Notes: a model not told the origin generated them from the letters alone. A stretch of 64,000 nucleotides of DNA from Dromiciops gliroides (GCF_019393635.1 NC_057867.1:5094821-5158820); one strand, 5' to 3'; numbered from the stretch's first letter, positions 1 through 11,237 are shown. Translations and numbers: made by a program.

Positions 1-417
1 GTCAAAGCTAATTTTAAACATGTCCTGGCTCAAGAAAGGAATATAAAACCACACACACACCCATCCCTCACCCCTCAATTGGTATTTGCTGGCTACAAGA
101 ACAAGAGATGTTGGCCAATAGCTTCAGAGCCTCTGGACCTAATGAAGGGAGCTGGGAGACCTGACTTTGAGATTTGATCTTGTTACTTGCTAGGTATGAC
201 ACTCAACGCCTGGCACTTGAATCCTCTCACTAGGCCCCAGTTTCCTGTCTACATAAAGAGCTTGGGGCTGAAAGATTGGAACGGAAAGACATTGGCTGGG
301 TGGGACTTCCCTTATCTTTGAGATTCAGTTTCCCTTGCCTGTAAGAGGACAGGACGTTTGGAGTCAATTAGATTTACACTCCCTTCCTCTCTTTGGGTCT
401 CATTTGCCCTTATCTAT
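1..417. other. Unassigned sequence
   Basis: There is a short CA run near base 50 and otherwise ordinary AT-rich sequence. I see no coding frame, RNA gene or clearly recognisable repeat. Confidence 0.4.
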
Positions 418-431
418 AAAATTATGGGTTT

Positions 432-610
432 GGGGGGGCAGCTAGGTGGCGCAGTGGATAGAGCACTGGTCCTGGAGTCAGGAGTACCTGAGTTCAAATC
501 CGGCCTCAGACACTTAACACTTACTAGCTGTGTGACCCTGGGCAAGTCACTTAACCCCCAATTGCCTCACTAAAATAAATAAATAAATAAATAAATAAAA
601 AATAAAAAAT
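432..610 (+). mobile_element. tRNA-type marsupial SINE (WSINE1-like), copy 1
   Basis: The head GGCAGCTAGGTGGCGCAGTG and the B-box-like GAGTTCAAATCC mark a Pol III promoter. The body ends in CCAATTGCCTCACT and an AAAT-rich tail. It is flanked by AAATTATGGGTTT at 419-431 and 611-623, a target duplication. It belongs to the subfamily with the CCTCACT 3' end. Confidence 0.93.
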
Positions 611-623
611 AAATTATGGGTTT

Positions 624-818
624 CGGGGGCAGCTAGGTGGTGCAGTGGATAGAGCACCGGCCCTGGAGTCAGGAGGACCTGAGTTCAACTTGGGCCTCAG
701 ACACGTAACACTTACTAGCTGTGTGACCCTAGGCGAGTCACAACCCCAATTGCCTCGCCAAAAATAAATAAATAAATAAACAAATAAACAAACAAACAAA
801 CAAATAAATAAATAAATG
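624..818 (+). mobile_element. tRNA-type marsupial SINE, copy 2 in tandem with copy 1
   Basis: This is a second full SINE in the same orientation, with a long AAAT/AAAC tail. It lies between the second (611-623) and third (about 819-832) copies of the same target word AAATTATGGG. It therefore entered the target copy made by its neighbour, or the two arose by duplication. Confidence 0.92.
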
Positions 819-1022
819 AAAATTATGGGGTTGGAATTGATGGGTCTCCAAATTTACTATCTCTTTCTAGGCCTCAGTTTCCCCACCTATAAAATAAGGA
901 TGTTAAGAGTTAATGGGATTCTCCTAATTGATGGAGATTGATTATCGATGTTCTTCATCTGCATAGGGCAGAATTGGTGAGAGCCTGGGAGAAGAGAGAT
1001 ATTGGTCTTCTGGCTTTCAGTT

Positions 1023-1190
1023 GTTTTTTTTTGTTGTTGTTGTTGTTGTTTTTTGTGGGGCATTGGGGGTTAAGTGACTTGCCCAGGGTCACACAGCTAG
1101 TAAGTGTTAAGTGTCTTAGGCCAGATTTGAACTCAGGTACTTCTGAATCCAGGGCTGGTGCTTTATCCACTGCGCCACCTAGCTGCCCCC
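1023..1190 (-). mobile_element. tRNA-type marsupial SINE
   Basis: Reverse-oriented full copy with a (TTG)n-rich tail at its left. The target duplication is TCTGGCTTTCAGTT at 1009-1022 and, with one mismatch, 1191-1204. The 3' end is of the GCCCCAC type. Confidence 0.93.
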
Positions 1191-1259
1191 TCTGGCTTCC
1201 AGTTTTAAGAAAGAAAACACATGGTTCCAGGCTCTCTTCAGATCTCTGAAGGGAGAGAA

Positions 1260-1541
1260 AGACTCTAGGAAGAAGTGGACATGTAGCAGAGTCAACACCT
1301 CAATCATGTCCCTGTCTCCAATGACTACAATAGAGACTTCAGGGAATTTCTCCTTCAGTGAGATCTGGGATTCTGTCTTGCTCCCAATGAGAGACCGCAT
1401 TCGTTCTGTGTATTGTCTGCTATATCCTAATCTGAGCAGTTCTCTGATTTCTGTTTGCTATTGGCTTGAATAAAGGGGTTTATTTTCTATTTTTTCTCTG
1501 TGTCTTCTTTATAAAACTGGCATTTGGTGGGGAGTCGAACC
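1260..1541 (+). mobile_element. Possible end of an old retroviral LTR with leader
   Basis: A polyadenylation signal AATAAA near 1469 is followed by a T-rich stretch and a CA dinucleotide at 1521-1522. This is the order seen at the 3' end of an LTR. The next bases, TTTGGTGGGGAGTCGAACC, end in the complement of a tRNA T-arm (GTCGAACC), as a primer-binding site would. Spacing to a TGG start is not exact, and I could not define the left end. Fossil; family unknown. Confidence 0.3.
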
Positions 1542-1820
1542 TTGGATTTGGAGCTTGGGGTCCTGTTTCCCTGTTATGGGATAGTGAACCTAGAAATGAC
1601 TTCTCCAAGACTAACAATATTTAGTAGGCAGATAGATTGAAATGTAACCTTTCTTGGAGGAGAGCAGAGTGGCCAGCCTCTAGTATTAATCTCTTGCCTC
1701 CCCTCCTGGCAAGAAACAAAAGTCTTCCTTGGAGAAGGGTGGATGGAGGAGACTCGAGCAGTAGTGTCAAACTCAAATGGTCACTTACTGACTTAGAAAA
1801 CATTTCCCAATTGCATTTTT

Positions 1821-1960
1821 TTTTAGTGAGGCAATTGGGGTTAAGTAACTTGCCCAGGTTCACACAGCTATTAAGTGTCAAGTGTCTGAGGCCAGATTTG
1901 AACTCAGGTCCTCCTGACTCCAGGACCAGTGATTTATCTGCTATGTCACCTAGCTGCCCC
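1821..1960 (-). mobile_element. tRNA-type marsupial SINE
   Basis: Reverse copy with the TTTAGTGAGGCAATTGGGG end (CCTCACT subfamily). CCAATTGCATTTT is repeated on both sides (about 1807-1820 and 1961-1973), which is a target duplication. Confidence 0.92.
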
Positions 1961-2299
1961 CCAATTGCATTTTAATCTGGTTCTGGTCACACTAAACCCC
2001 GTAGGTCCTTGAGTTTGATACCTCTGCTGTAGCGATGTCTATTCATACCTCTCCAAAAGCCCCATCTTACAGAAACACATGGATACATATAACATACATG
2101 GGTAAAATATAACATACGCACAACATCCTTTACATTTGGAACCCCCTCCACAGGAATATGCCAATATCTCCTGGTCACTTATTTTGCAAGAAACCATGAC
2201 TTTTTACTGTGATTTTTCCCCCTAAAAACCTTGGACATTAAAAAACCAAACACCTGTTCTTATGAGGTTCTGCTGTGTTTTTCCTTAAGAGCAGCCTGT
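1961..2299. other. Unassigned sequence
   Basis: AT-rich sequence between a SINE and the L1 cluster. I see no gene or defined repeat. Confidence 0.35.
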
Positions 2300-2804
2300 T
2301 GTTTTCTTTTTTCATTTAATTTTCATTTAATTTTTTTCTCAATTACATGTAAACAACATTTTTTACCATTTGTTGTTGTTTCAACAATTTGAGTTCCAAA
2401 TTCTCTCCCTCCTTCTTCCCCTTCTTTGAGAAGGAAAGCAATTTGATATAGATCATACATGTGTAGTCATGCAAAACATTTCCATATTAGTCATGTTGTA
2501 AAACAGAGACCAAAATAATAATAATAAAGGCAGTTTTTTAAAAGTATGCTTCAATCTGCATTCATGTGCTGTTAGTTCTTTCTCTGGAGGTGGATAGCAT
2601 TTTTCATCAAAGTCCTTTGGAATTCCTTTGGAATTGTCTTGAATTATGGCATTGCTGAAAATAGCTAAGTCATTTATAGTTGATCATTGTACAATATTGC
2701 TGTTACTGTGTACAACATTCTTTTGGTTCTGCTCATTTCACTTTGCATCAGTTCATGTAAGTTTTTCCAGATTTTTTTCTGAAAGCATCCTGTTCATTAT
2801 TTCT
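2300..2804 (-). mobile_element. L1 3' end (outer L1 'A', left part)
   Basis: In minus orientation this is the 3' end of a marsupial L1: a polypurine-rich 3' UTR, GTACACAGTAACAGCAA-like sequence and AGTGAAATGAGCAGAACC. It breaks off at TCATTATTTCT (2794-2804), where another L1 is inserted. The same element resumes at 4329. Confidence 0.85.
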
Positions 2805-4317
2805 TTTTTATCATAAAAGTATTTTATTATTTTCCAGTTATATGTAAAGATAGTTTTCAACATTTGTTTTCATAAGATTTTTCGTTCCAAATTTTTCTCC
2901 CACCTTCCCTTCCCTGCCTCCCCCCAAAGACGGAAAGCAATCTGATATAGGTTATATATGTACAATCACATTAAACATATTTCTGCATTAGTCATGTTGT
3001 GAAAGAAGAATCAGAACAAAAGTGAAAATCCTCAAAAAAGTAAAAGCAAAAATAAAAGTAGAAACAGTATGGTTCAATCTGCCTTCAGAATCCACAATTC
3101 TTTTTTTCTGGCTGTAGAGAACATTTTCCATCATGAGTTCTTTGGAATTGTCTTGGATCATTGCACTGCTGAGAAGAGCTAAGTCTATCACAGTTAATCA
3201 TCACACTATGTTGCTGTTACTGTGCATAATGTTCTTCTGGTTCTGCTCACTTCACTCAGTATCAGTTCACTTAAGTCTTTCCAGGTTTTTCTGAAATCTG
3301 CCTGCTCATTATTTCTATTTTTTAAAAAAATAATTAACATTTTTATTTGTAGTTTGGGGTTCCAATTTTTATCCATCTTTCCCTCCCTCCCCTCTCCCCT
3401 CCCTGAGGCAGCAAACAATAAGATATGGGTTATATATGCATGATTATGTAAAACATTACCATATTGGTCATTTTGTACAAGAAAACTTGATTTAAAAAAA
3501 GAGGAAAGAAAGTGAAAAATAGCATGCTTTAGTCTGTTCCATTAATATCAGTTCTTTCTTTGGAGGTGGATAGTATGTTTCATCAATAGTCTTTTGGGAT
3601 TGTCTTGAATCATTGTATTGTTGAGAATAGTCAAGTCATTCCCAGTTCATCAAACAATATTGCTGTCTCTGTGTACAATGATCTCTTGGTTCTGCTCACT
3701 TCACTATACATCATTTGATACAAGTCTTTTCAGGTCTTTCTGAAACCATCTTGCTTGTCATTTCTTATAGCACAATAATATTCCATCACCATCATATACC
3801 ACAGTTTGTTTAGCCATTCCCCAATGGATGGGCATTCCTTTGATTTTCAATTCTTAGCCACTACAAAAAGAGCTGCTATAAATATTTTTGTACAGATAGG
3901 TCTTTTTCTCTTTTGGTGGATGTCTTTGGGATATAAACCTGGCAGTGGTACATCTGGATCAAAGGGTATGCACAGTTCTATAGTCTATTGTCACTCATCA
4001 TTTCTTACAGCACAATAGCATTCCATCATATTCATATACCACAACTTGTTCAGCCATTCCCCAATTGATGGGCATTTCTTTGATTTCCAATTCTTTGCCA
4101 TCACAAAGAGAGCTGCTAGAAATATTTTTGTACATGTGGCTCCTTTTCCCCTTTTTATGATATCTTTGGGATACAGACCTAGTAGTGGTATTACTGGGTC
4201 AAAGGGTATGCACAGTCCCATAGCCCTTTGGGCATAGTTCCAAATTGTTCTCCAGAATGGTTGAATCAGTTCACAACTCCACCAACAATGCATTAGTGTT
4301 CCAATTTTTCCACCTGC
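2805..4317 (-). mobile_element. L1 'B', nested in L1 A and itself interrupted
   Basis: A second L1 3' end starts at the T-run after 2804, reaches TCATTATTTCT at 3306-3316, is interrupted by L1 'C', and resumes at 3995-4005 with TCATCATTTCT. Its right part holds the C-terminal region of L1 ORF2 (3994-4293, minus). There the frame reads CELIQPFWRTIWNY, FDPVIPLLGLYPKD and CPSIGEWLNKLWY, the usual end of L1 ORF2. It is 5' truncated at about 4313-4317. The outer target duplication is CTGTTCATTATTTCT / CTGCTCATCATTTCT (2790-2804 and 4314-4328). Confidence 0.85.
3317..3994 (-). mobile_element. L1 'C', nested in L1 B
   Basis: A third L1 3' end, starting with a T/A-rich tail at 3317 and running into the terminal ORF2 region (about 3750-3985). 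It sits between TCATTATTTCT and TCATCATTTCT copies of L1 B. It is the innermost and therefore the youngest of the three. Confidence 0.82.
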
Positions 4318-4328
4318 TCATCATTTCT

Positions 4329-4920
4329 TATAGCAAATCATATTCTGTCACTATCATGTACCACAACTTGTTCGGCCATTCCCCAATTGATGGGGTTCCC
4401 TTTAATGTCTAATTCTTTGACACCATAAAAAGAACTGCTATAAATATTTTTGTACATGTGGGTCCTTTTCAGTGTTCTCTGGTCTCTTTAGGATACAGAC
4501 CTAGAAGGGATATTGCTGGATCAAAGGGTTTTTTTTGTTTTTTGTTTTTGCAGGGCAATGAGGGTTGAGTGACTTGCCCAGGGTCACACAGCTAGTGTCA
4601 AGTGTCTGAGGCTGGATTTGAATTCTGGTCCTCCTGAATCCAAGGCCAGTGCTTTATCCACTGTACCACCTAGCTGCCCCCAGATCAAAGGATTTTATAG
4701 CCCTTTGGGTATAATTTCAAATTGCTCTTCAGAGTGGTTGGATCAGTTCACAACCCCACCAACAGTGCATTACTGTCCCTATTTTTCCACATCCCTTGAA
4801 ACATTTGTCATTTCCTTTTCTGTAATATTAGCCAATCTGATAGGTATAAAGTAGTACCTCAGAGCTGTTTTAATTTGTATTTCTCTAATCAATAGTGATT
4901 TGAAGATTTTTTCTTTTTAA
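4329..4920 (-). mobile_element. L1 'A', right part (ORF2 end)
   Basis: Continuation of the outer L1, again covering the ORF2 C-terminal region and upstream ORF2 sequence to about 4900. A SINE at 4531-4682 interrupts it. Frames are broken and no intact protein remains. Confidence 0.82.
4531..4682 (-). mobile_element. tRNA-type marsupial SINE inside L1 A
   Basis: Reverse copy with TTTTTGCAGGGCAATGAGGG at its left. The target duplication is GATCAAAGGGTTTT (from about 4520) and GATCAAAGGATTTT (from 4683). It post-dates L1 A. Confidence 0.92.
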
Positions 4921-4984
4921 GATATTTTCTTTTTCCAATTACATGTATGTTTTTTAACATCTTTTAAAAAATTTTGATTTCTAC

Positions 4985-5120
4985 AGCTTGCCAGTTTGCC
5001 ACAGTTTCCTCATCTGTAAAATGAGCTGGAGAAGGAAATGGCAAACCACTCCAGTATCTTTGCCAAGAAAACCCCAAATGGGGTTATTGAAAGTTAGACA
5101 TAATACATTGACCTGATAAC
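4985..5120. repeat. MIR-type marsupial SINE fragment
   Basis: CAGTTTCCTCATCTGTAAAA is the conserved MIR core read in reverse. It is followed by GGAGAAGGAAATGGCAAACC, a tail shared with the element at 6630-6870. The family is established; the precise subfamily name is not certain. Confidence 0.7.
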
Positions 5121-5189
5121 AATAACAACAAAACATATGTTCTACATGTGTTTTTCGTGGAACTGGTATTTGGTAGAAAGGCACTCAAG

Positions 5190-5492
5190 CAAGCAGGATG
5201 ATTTCATAATGGCCTGGAAAAACTTGTATGAACTGATGTATTGTGAAGTGAGCAGAACCAAGAGAACATTGTACACAGAGTCAGCAACATTGTCTGATGA
5301 AGAACTGGGAATGACTTAACTGTTCTCAGCAATACAATGATCGAAGACAATCCCAGGGTACCAATGATGAAGCAGAATATCCACCTCCAAAGAAAGAACT
5401 GATATTGATGGAACACAGACTGAAGCAGACTGTCACTTTCTTTCATTTTTTTTCTTTTATTCAAATTTTCTTGTACAAAATGACTAATATGA
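5190..5492 (+). mobile_element. L1 3' UTR fragment
   Basis: Plus-oriented copy of the same L1 3' end that is seen in reverse at 2300-4000 (GTGAAGTGAGCAGAACCAAG, AACATTGTACACAGAG). It stops at TTGTACAAAATGACTAAT, before the usual polypurine stretch. Confidence 0.82.
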
Positions 5493-5875
5493 AGACCTGA
5501 ATTCAAATTCAACCTCAGACACTAGCTGTGTGACCCTGAGCAATTCACTTCTCCTCTGTCTACCTCAGTTCCCTCATCTGTAAAATGGGGATAATATCAG
5601 TGTTGTTGTGAGGCTCAGATGAGATCATTGTTGTCATTAAATATATATTTTTTCTTTTTGCGGGGCAATGAGGGTTAAGTGACTTGCCCAGGGTCACACA
5701 GCCAGTAAGTCTCAAGTGTCTGAGGCTAAAATTGAACTCAGGTCCTCCTGAATCCAGGGCCAGTGCTTTATCCACTGTGCCACCTAGATGCCCTTAGATA
5801 AGATAATTGTAAAGCACTTAGTTTTAGTGCCTAGTAAACTCTGTATAGATATGAGCTATTATTATTGTAGAAAAG
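5493..5875 (-). repeat. MIR SINE interrupted by a younger SINE
   Basis: 5495-5645 carries the reverse MIR core (TAGCTGTGTGACCCTGAGCA, CCCTCATCTGTAAAATGGGG). The segment after 5796 (GTAAAGCACTTAGTTTTAGT) continues it. A tRNA-type SINE was inserted between them. Confidence 0.8.
5648..5795 (-). mobile_element. tRNA-type marsupial SINE inside a MIR
   Basis: Reverse copy of the GCGGGGCAATGAGGG type. It splits the older MIR, which gives the insertion order. Confidence 0.9.
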
Positions 5876-6629
5876 CTGAATGTCATAAATCTGGGAATTC
5901 CATTTCATCTTATGAGTAAGGCTCAGACCATACCCTGCTGTGCTAGGCAGATACCATATGTCCCAAATTGGCATTTACTTTAGATATATAATCATATGCC
6001 CATGGAGAAGAATTATGGGAGACTTGAGCTGGATAGGCAAGAGTGACTCCTGAGCTGACAGAGACTGAGGGGCACAACTGCAGTGGCAATGGATACTCTC
6101 CTTGAGCCCCCACTGGTGTTGCCTGGCACAAATGTATGCAAACTTTAGCTTAGATGTATGTGGAGGGTGGGGCTGAAGACCCCTGAGCTAATTTTGTCTT
6201 TCATATAGTAAGTGCAGTAGAAAGAGAAAATCCTGTTAAATTCCTCCTCAGGGTGGAGCAATGTATGCAGGGACTGATATAGATTGGGGCTTGTGAATGC
6301 TAAGAATGCAGGAAAAATTACTCTGCAGAGATGAGCCAGGCACAGAAACCATGGATAATGATGTCTGAGGTGGGACAGGCATTCCTGAACTTCAAGGGTC
6401 AACATAATTCGCAGGGCTTAACCTCAGCAGGCCCCAGTCCTTCTCCACAGAAGCAAACAAAAGCATCGGCACCAACAGTACTGAGGTGTAGTCATAGAAC
6501 CTGAGAGATGGATCAGTGCACAATTCTATTCTCTAAGAGAATGGAGGGAACAAAAGTCAGACATAAGAAGACCTCCTTTGGGGTAATCATCAGCATAACA
6601 GACCCACCTTTTGTTATAATTGTGGATTG
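5876..6629. other. Unassigned single-copy-looking sequence
   Basis: I see no convincing coding frame, splice pattern or known repeat here. Short open frames on the minus strand have no recognisable domain. Confidence 0.4.
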
Positions 6630-6870
6630 TTCTTGTTCAGTTGTGTCTGACCCCATTTGGGGTTTTCTTGGCAGAGATCCTGGAGTGGTTTGTCATTACC
6701 TTCTCCAGCTCATTTGACAGATAAAGAAACTGAGGGAGACAGGGTGAAGTGACTTGCTTGGGGTTCACACAGCTAGGAAGGGTCTGAGGCCAGATTTGAA
6801 CTTCAGAAGATAAATCTTCTTGATTCCAGGCCTGGCGTTCTATCCCCTATAGTATCACCTTGTGGAAAAT
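6630..6870 (-). repeat. MIR-type marsupial SINE (second family)
   Basis: The segment from TTGTTCAGTTGTGTCTGACC to TCCAGGCCTGGCGTTCTATC contains GGGGTTTTCTTGGCAGAGAT and the MIR-like GGTTCACACAGCTAGGAAGG core. The same module, in reverse, forms 4985-5120. Confidence 0.75.
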
Positions 6871-7205
6871 GAGACTGAAGCTCCGTGAAGAAGCTGGGGA
6901 GTGATGGAGAGAGGGCTTGCACTCTAGGTAAGTACCCCTCTATGGAAGAAGGCAGAAAACACATATTCCTCAGCACTTTGCTTGACTCTCAACACTTGGG
7001 AGAACATCCCTGGCCAGAGAAGGATGGAAAACGGCTGCTGGGATGAAGCAAATACTGCAAGGAAATGGCTGGAGGAGGAGCAACAGACTGCCCTGCCTGA
7101 CTCCCCTTCCAATGCCCCAGAATTTGAGCAAAAGCAGGATCCCAATCTGAGGGAGGTAGACTATATCTATAGGGGAGGATGCCGGGAGAGAAACAGAATT
7201 AATTA
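6871..7205. other. Unassigned sequence
   Basis: Plain sequence with short open frames on both strands and nothing recognisable in them. Confidence 0.35.
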
Positions 7206-7218
7206 AAGGGGAGCAAAA

Positions 7219-7366
7219 ACGGGGCAGCTAGGTGGCACTGCAGTGGATAAAGCACCGGCCCTGGATTTAGGAGGACCGGAGTTCAAATCCGGCCTTGACA
7301 CTTGACACTTACTAGCTGTGTGACCCTGGGCAAGTCACTTAACCCTCACTGCCCCGCAAAAAAAAA
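7219..7366 (+). mobile_element. tRNA-type marsupial SINE
   Basis: Full copy ending in CCTCACTGCCCCGC and an A-run. The perfect target duplication AAGGGGAGCAAAA lies at 7206-7218 and 7367-7379, so the insertion is fairly young. Confidence 0.95.
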
Positions 7367-7379
7367 AAGGGGAGCAAAA

Positions 7380-8857
7380 TCAAAATGCAAGAGGACAAAC
7401 GTTGGGAAAGGAGGTGATTATGACTTCCCTAGCTGGAGCTATTCTCTCATTTGTTTTCCTTAAACCATTTGTTTCAAACCCACAGTGGTGATGGGCTGGG
7501 ATGCCTTGGTAGTCATGGGCTAGGATCCTTGATGGAATCAGAATTTGTCAGACAGAGCTCATAAGGGGATGTGCAGTCAAAAAGGAGATTTTTTTCCAAA
7601 AAAGTTTATTTTAAAATGAAAAAGTTAATAAATAGTTTGAAGCTAAATGCTTTGAGATTTTAATTCTCATTTGCTGGTATTAGGGACTATTAGTAAATAA
7701 TGAAAAATTTCAAAAATTGTTCAGCAAATGTTAGGGTGTGTGATCACAGGTGTAGAAATTGAAGCTAATTGGTGAGAACATTGTTCTTTCTTATCCTTTG
7801 AGTCATAGACGTAACATCAAGGTGCAGCAGGGCCAGACACCAGCCCATTGTGTGACTGACTTTATAACTGTCAAAATGGTTTCTTGCTCACAGCAGTTCC
7901 AGAAAGCAATTACACGTGAAGCTTTCATAGTTGGCATTTCAACTTTTAAAAATAATTCCTCTGGTGTTTCATTTCCAGAAATTTCCATCCCCAGAATATT
8001 AATGGGCTTTTATTTCCCATTCTAACATGTTTTGCCTTCCAATGTGAGAAAGTTGTTCTGGCTCCATGCATGCATTCATTCATTTAATCGAGCATCTGCA
8101 CAAAGCGTATGCTGCAGCATTGGGAAACTCTTGTCTGATCCTGCCAAATGAGGAACCGAATTTGAACCTAACAGGCGTTCTCTCTCCAGACCAAACCTGA
8201 GCTTTTTTTCCTTTCCCTGCAGCTGGCCAGACCCTGCTTCATGTCTATCACCAGGAATAAGCAAATCTTAAGTGTCAGGTTCACTGGTATTTTTACAGAC
8301 AAAACCAAGCAATGCCCATCAATAATATATTTTGCTCCTGTTTTTTGTTCATCAAAAGCATACAATGAATCATAAGAACCGGATGATTCCAGTAAGCAAG
8401 GATCAGAACCGTGGGCAGTGATGTGTGCACAGAGGTGACCAGGTGACCTTTCTCCACCAAAGAAGCAAATTCAGACTAGGTGCTGTTTCCTCTGACAACC
8501 TAGAGCTGACGTGACAACCCCCTTGGGAGACCAGAGGCAGATTAGGGGTTGTAAGAAATAAATGCCTTTTGGTAGTAAAACATCTGCAGATGCACCAGTC
8601 AGGCTGGCCTGAGTCCATGGACACAGGGCTGGTAATCCTGCACTAGACCAATGAGATAAGCACTTTGATAATGTCCTTTGAGATATCTCCTGGTATTAAG
8701 ATTGATTCAGACTAACTGGGGATTTTGGCTCCTACATCCAAGCAAAATCCATTTGTTACTTATAGACCCCCTTTGCACACGGAAGCCCAATCTGTGTGAC
8801 TGTCCGGTTTCCTGTCACCCTGGAAACCAGATCTCCTCTATCCCAGGGGAAAGGTTT
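7380..8857. other. Unassigned sequence, 1.5 kb
   Basis: I see no recognisable repeat or gene. Open frames of 60-90 codons occur on both strands (for example 7759-8025 plus) but show no domain, and no splice pattern supports them. Confidence 0.4.
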
Positions 8858-9005
8858 GTTTGTTTGTTTGTTTGTTTGTTTCTTTCTTTTGCAGCATAAT
8901 GAAGGTTAAGTGACTTGCCCAGAGTCACATAGCTAGTAAGTGTCAAGTGTCTGAGGCTCGATTTGAACTCAGGTCCTCCTGAATATAGGGCCACCTACCT
9001 GCCCC
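8858..9005 (-). mobile_element. tRNA-type marsupial SINE
   Basis: Reverse copy with a (GTTT)n tail. CAGGGGAAAGGTTT on the left and CAGGGAAAAGGTTT on the right form an imperfect target duplication. The head is shortened (GGCCACCTACCTGCCCC). Confidence 0.88.
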
Positions 9006-9384
9006 CTCAGGGAAAAGGTTTCTTAAGCTGAATTAAATCGAGTAATTTAAAAGCCTTATTTTGAGCAATATTTAGGCTTCTCCACCATGCTGCCCAAGGG
9101 TCCCACAACAAAAACGAGAAACCCCTGCCTTACAATCATTGACTGGTAGAGGGAGAGGGACCTTAAGCACCATCTTACACAACCTGTTATCTCCCCTTCT
9201 CCCCTCAAACCACTAAGGAAATCGGGTTCAAACAGACACATAAGCAAAAGTGTGAAAGACATGGAGATGCAGGGGCCGCACTCCAAGGGACTAGCTCTGT
9301 GAGTGAAATTTTCCCCAACCCTTAGATATAAGTGATTGAACTATGGTAATAATCAGTTTATAAACTACAAACGGGCATTGAACA

Positions 9385-9940
9385 TGTTGTGGTATTCTTT
9401 AGTAGCTTAAGCAAATAGTAATGGAGTAAGACGGATACTGGTAGAGCTGATATACATGCTATATTGTAAATTGGTCTGGAAACCGCATAACGGATAACCA
9501 TCAACTCAATTCCAGTTGTGCTTGGTGTCTACCAATCAGCTTAAATAGTAACTTCTGAGCTTAAAGGAACCAATTAGAGTTAGAAAAGAGGTGGACAGCC
9601 AGGCAGTCAGACAATGGCAATCAACTCAGTGGAATACCATCAGATTGTCATCGTTTATGGTGACAAAATGAAATCCAATAGCCTAGCCAATTGGATGATA
9701 AAAGACTGGTAAAAGATTTCTTTCTATATCATACTCATTGTACATGTATCACTTGAATTGTGTCAAAATTGTGGGAGGAGCCTTAGATCCTGAGGCTCAG
9801 GGTCTTTGGGTCTTAGACCTGAGACTGGCTTTATTATGAGACAGGATCCCTCTCTTAATAAAGCTATTTTCTATGGTTTGGAGACTTTGGTTTTTCTTCG
9901 TCTATCCCTGTGACTTAGAAAGTTTTGTGATAGCTCCAAG
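9385..9940 (+). mobile_element. Probable solo LTR of an old endogenous retrovirus
   Basis: Starts with TG (9385). A TATA-like GATAAAAG lies near 9697 and a polyadenylation signal AATAAA at 9857-9862, with a T-rich GTTTTTCTTCGTC stretch after it. This is the U3-R-U5 order of an LTR. The right end is uncertain and no internal viral region follows. It differs from the LTR family at 18-35 kb. Fossil; looks old. Confidence 0.45.
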
Positions 9941-10482
9941 ATAGTTTTTGACGAATATTGCCCCATGAGGTTCATGACCTAAACAGGGCAGAATTTGTCT
10001 ATCCTTCAAAACACTCACCTTAGGCAGCCATATATGTAAGGTATCCCTTCCACATCACGGGGTTAAGGGCATGGTGCCCCCACGAGCTGGAAAATCCGCA
10101 TACAAATTTTTGACCCTCCCTCTGTATGAGAGAAGTCTGAATTTTTTGTTTTGCTTTTATGGGGTGTTGGCAGTACCTTCTTGTAAAATGTGGTCACAGG
10201 CTCTCTATCATCTTCTGGCCTTCATGTGGCATCTGCGGCTTCCGTGAAAATCCCCCCAAATTTCCATTTAATTTCTTATGCCAATTCGTGATATATTGAA
10301 ACCACGATGGGGCAAGTTGTGATGTGGATGGGCTAACTATATTTCATGGCTTGCTCATGCTCAGTGGAGGCCTAGAAGCCACCTTGGTTTTAGAGTCCAT
10401 TTCTATCCTCCCCAGAAACCTGCTTGAGTTTCCTTTGCTCCCTCAGTCTGTTTGGACCCCAAAGTAGTACCTATCAATCATT

Positions 10483-10628
10483 CCTTTTTTTTTTGGTTTT
10501 GCAGGGTAATGAGGGTTAAGTGACTTGCCCAAGGTCACACAGCTAGTAAATGTCAAGTCTCTGAGGCTGGATTTGAACTCAGGTCCTCCTGAATCCAGGG
10601 CCAATGCTTTATCCACCTAACTGCCCCG
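10483..10628 (-). mobile_element. tRNA-type marsupial SINE
   Basis: Reverse copy of the TTGCAGGGTAATGAGGG type. Its head is truncated at CACCTAACTGCCCC and the flanking duplication is weak (ATCATTCC / AGTCATTC). Confidence 0.88.
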
Positions 10629-11099
10629 CCTCAGTCATTCAACCATCAGTTTAGGTGCCAGGAACATCATTTGGGCCTTGAATGACTTTCAGCCATTTCC
10701 AAACAGGAAATCCTTCCTCACAGGACAGTGGGATGTCCCATTGTGTGGCCAAGGATCTGAAGGCAATCCCAGAGGAAGCAGGAGGCTTCCCGAGGTGATC
10801 GATGTGGCGGCTATAGCAGTTCCATGAGGCACTTCTGGTCTCAGTGTTTCTTTGGGGTTTACCTCACGTTACAATCCCATCCTCCTACTGATCTGTCTCC
10901 TCTCCACCAGATTTGGTGCCTCAGAGGGTCAGGAGCCATCTTTCTCTTCTCTCCTAGAGGCATTTGGGAAGTCTTCCCTTACCAATGAACTGTTCCATGC
11001 CAAGTCATGGAAATGGACATTAAACATATCAGTTTGGACCAGAGGGAATGAGGTACATTTAATAATAATAGCTGATGTGGCTATAAAGTTTTCAGAGCA
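10629..11099. other. Unassigned sequence
   Basis: The plus-strand frame 10852-11124 begins with a hydrophobic stretch (ILLLICLL) that looks like a signal peptide. It runs into a SINE, has no splice support and matches no family I recognise. Confidence 0.35.
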
Positions 11100-11100
11100 T

Positions 11101-11237
11101 TTTTTGCAGGGCAATGAGGGTTAAGTGACTTGCCCAGGGTCACACAGCTAGTGTCAAGTGTCTGAGGCTGGATTTGAACTCAGGTCCTCCTGAGTCCAAG
11201 GCCAATGCTTTATCCACTGAGCCACCTAGCTGCCTCA
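11101..11237 (-). mobile_element. tRNA-type marsupial SINE
   Basis: Reverse copy of the GCAGGGCAATGAGGG type with degenerate flanking repeats (TTTTCAGAGCATTT / TCTTCACAGTATTT). Confidence 0.9.
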
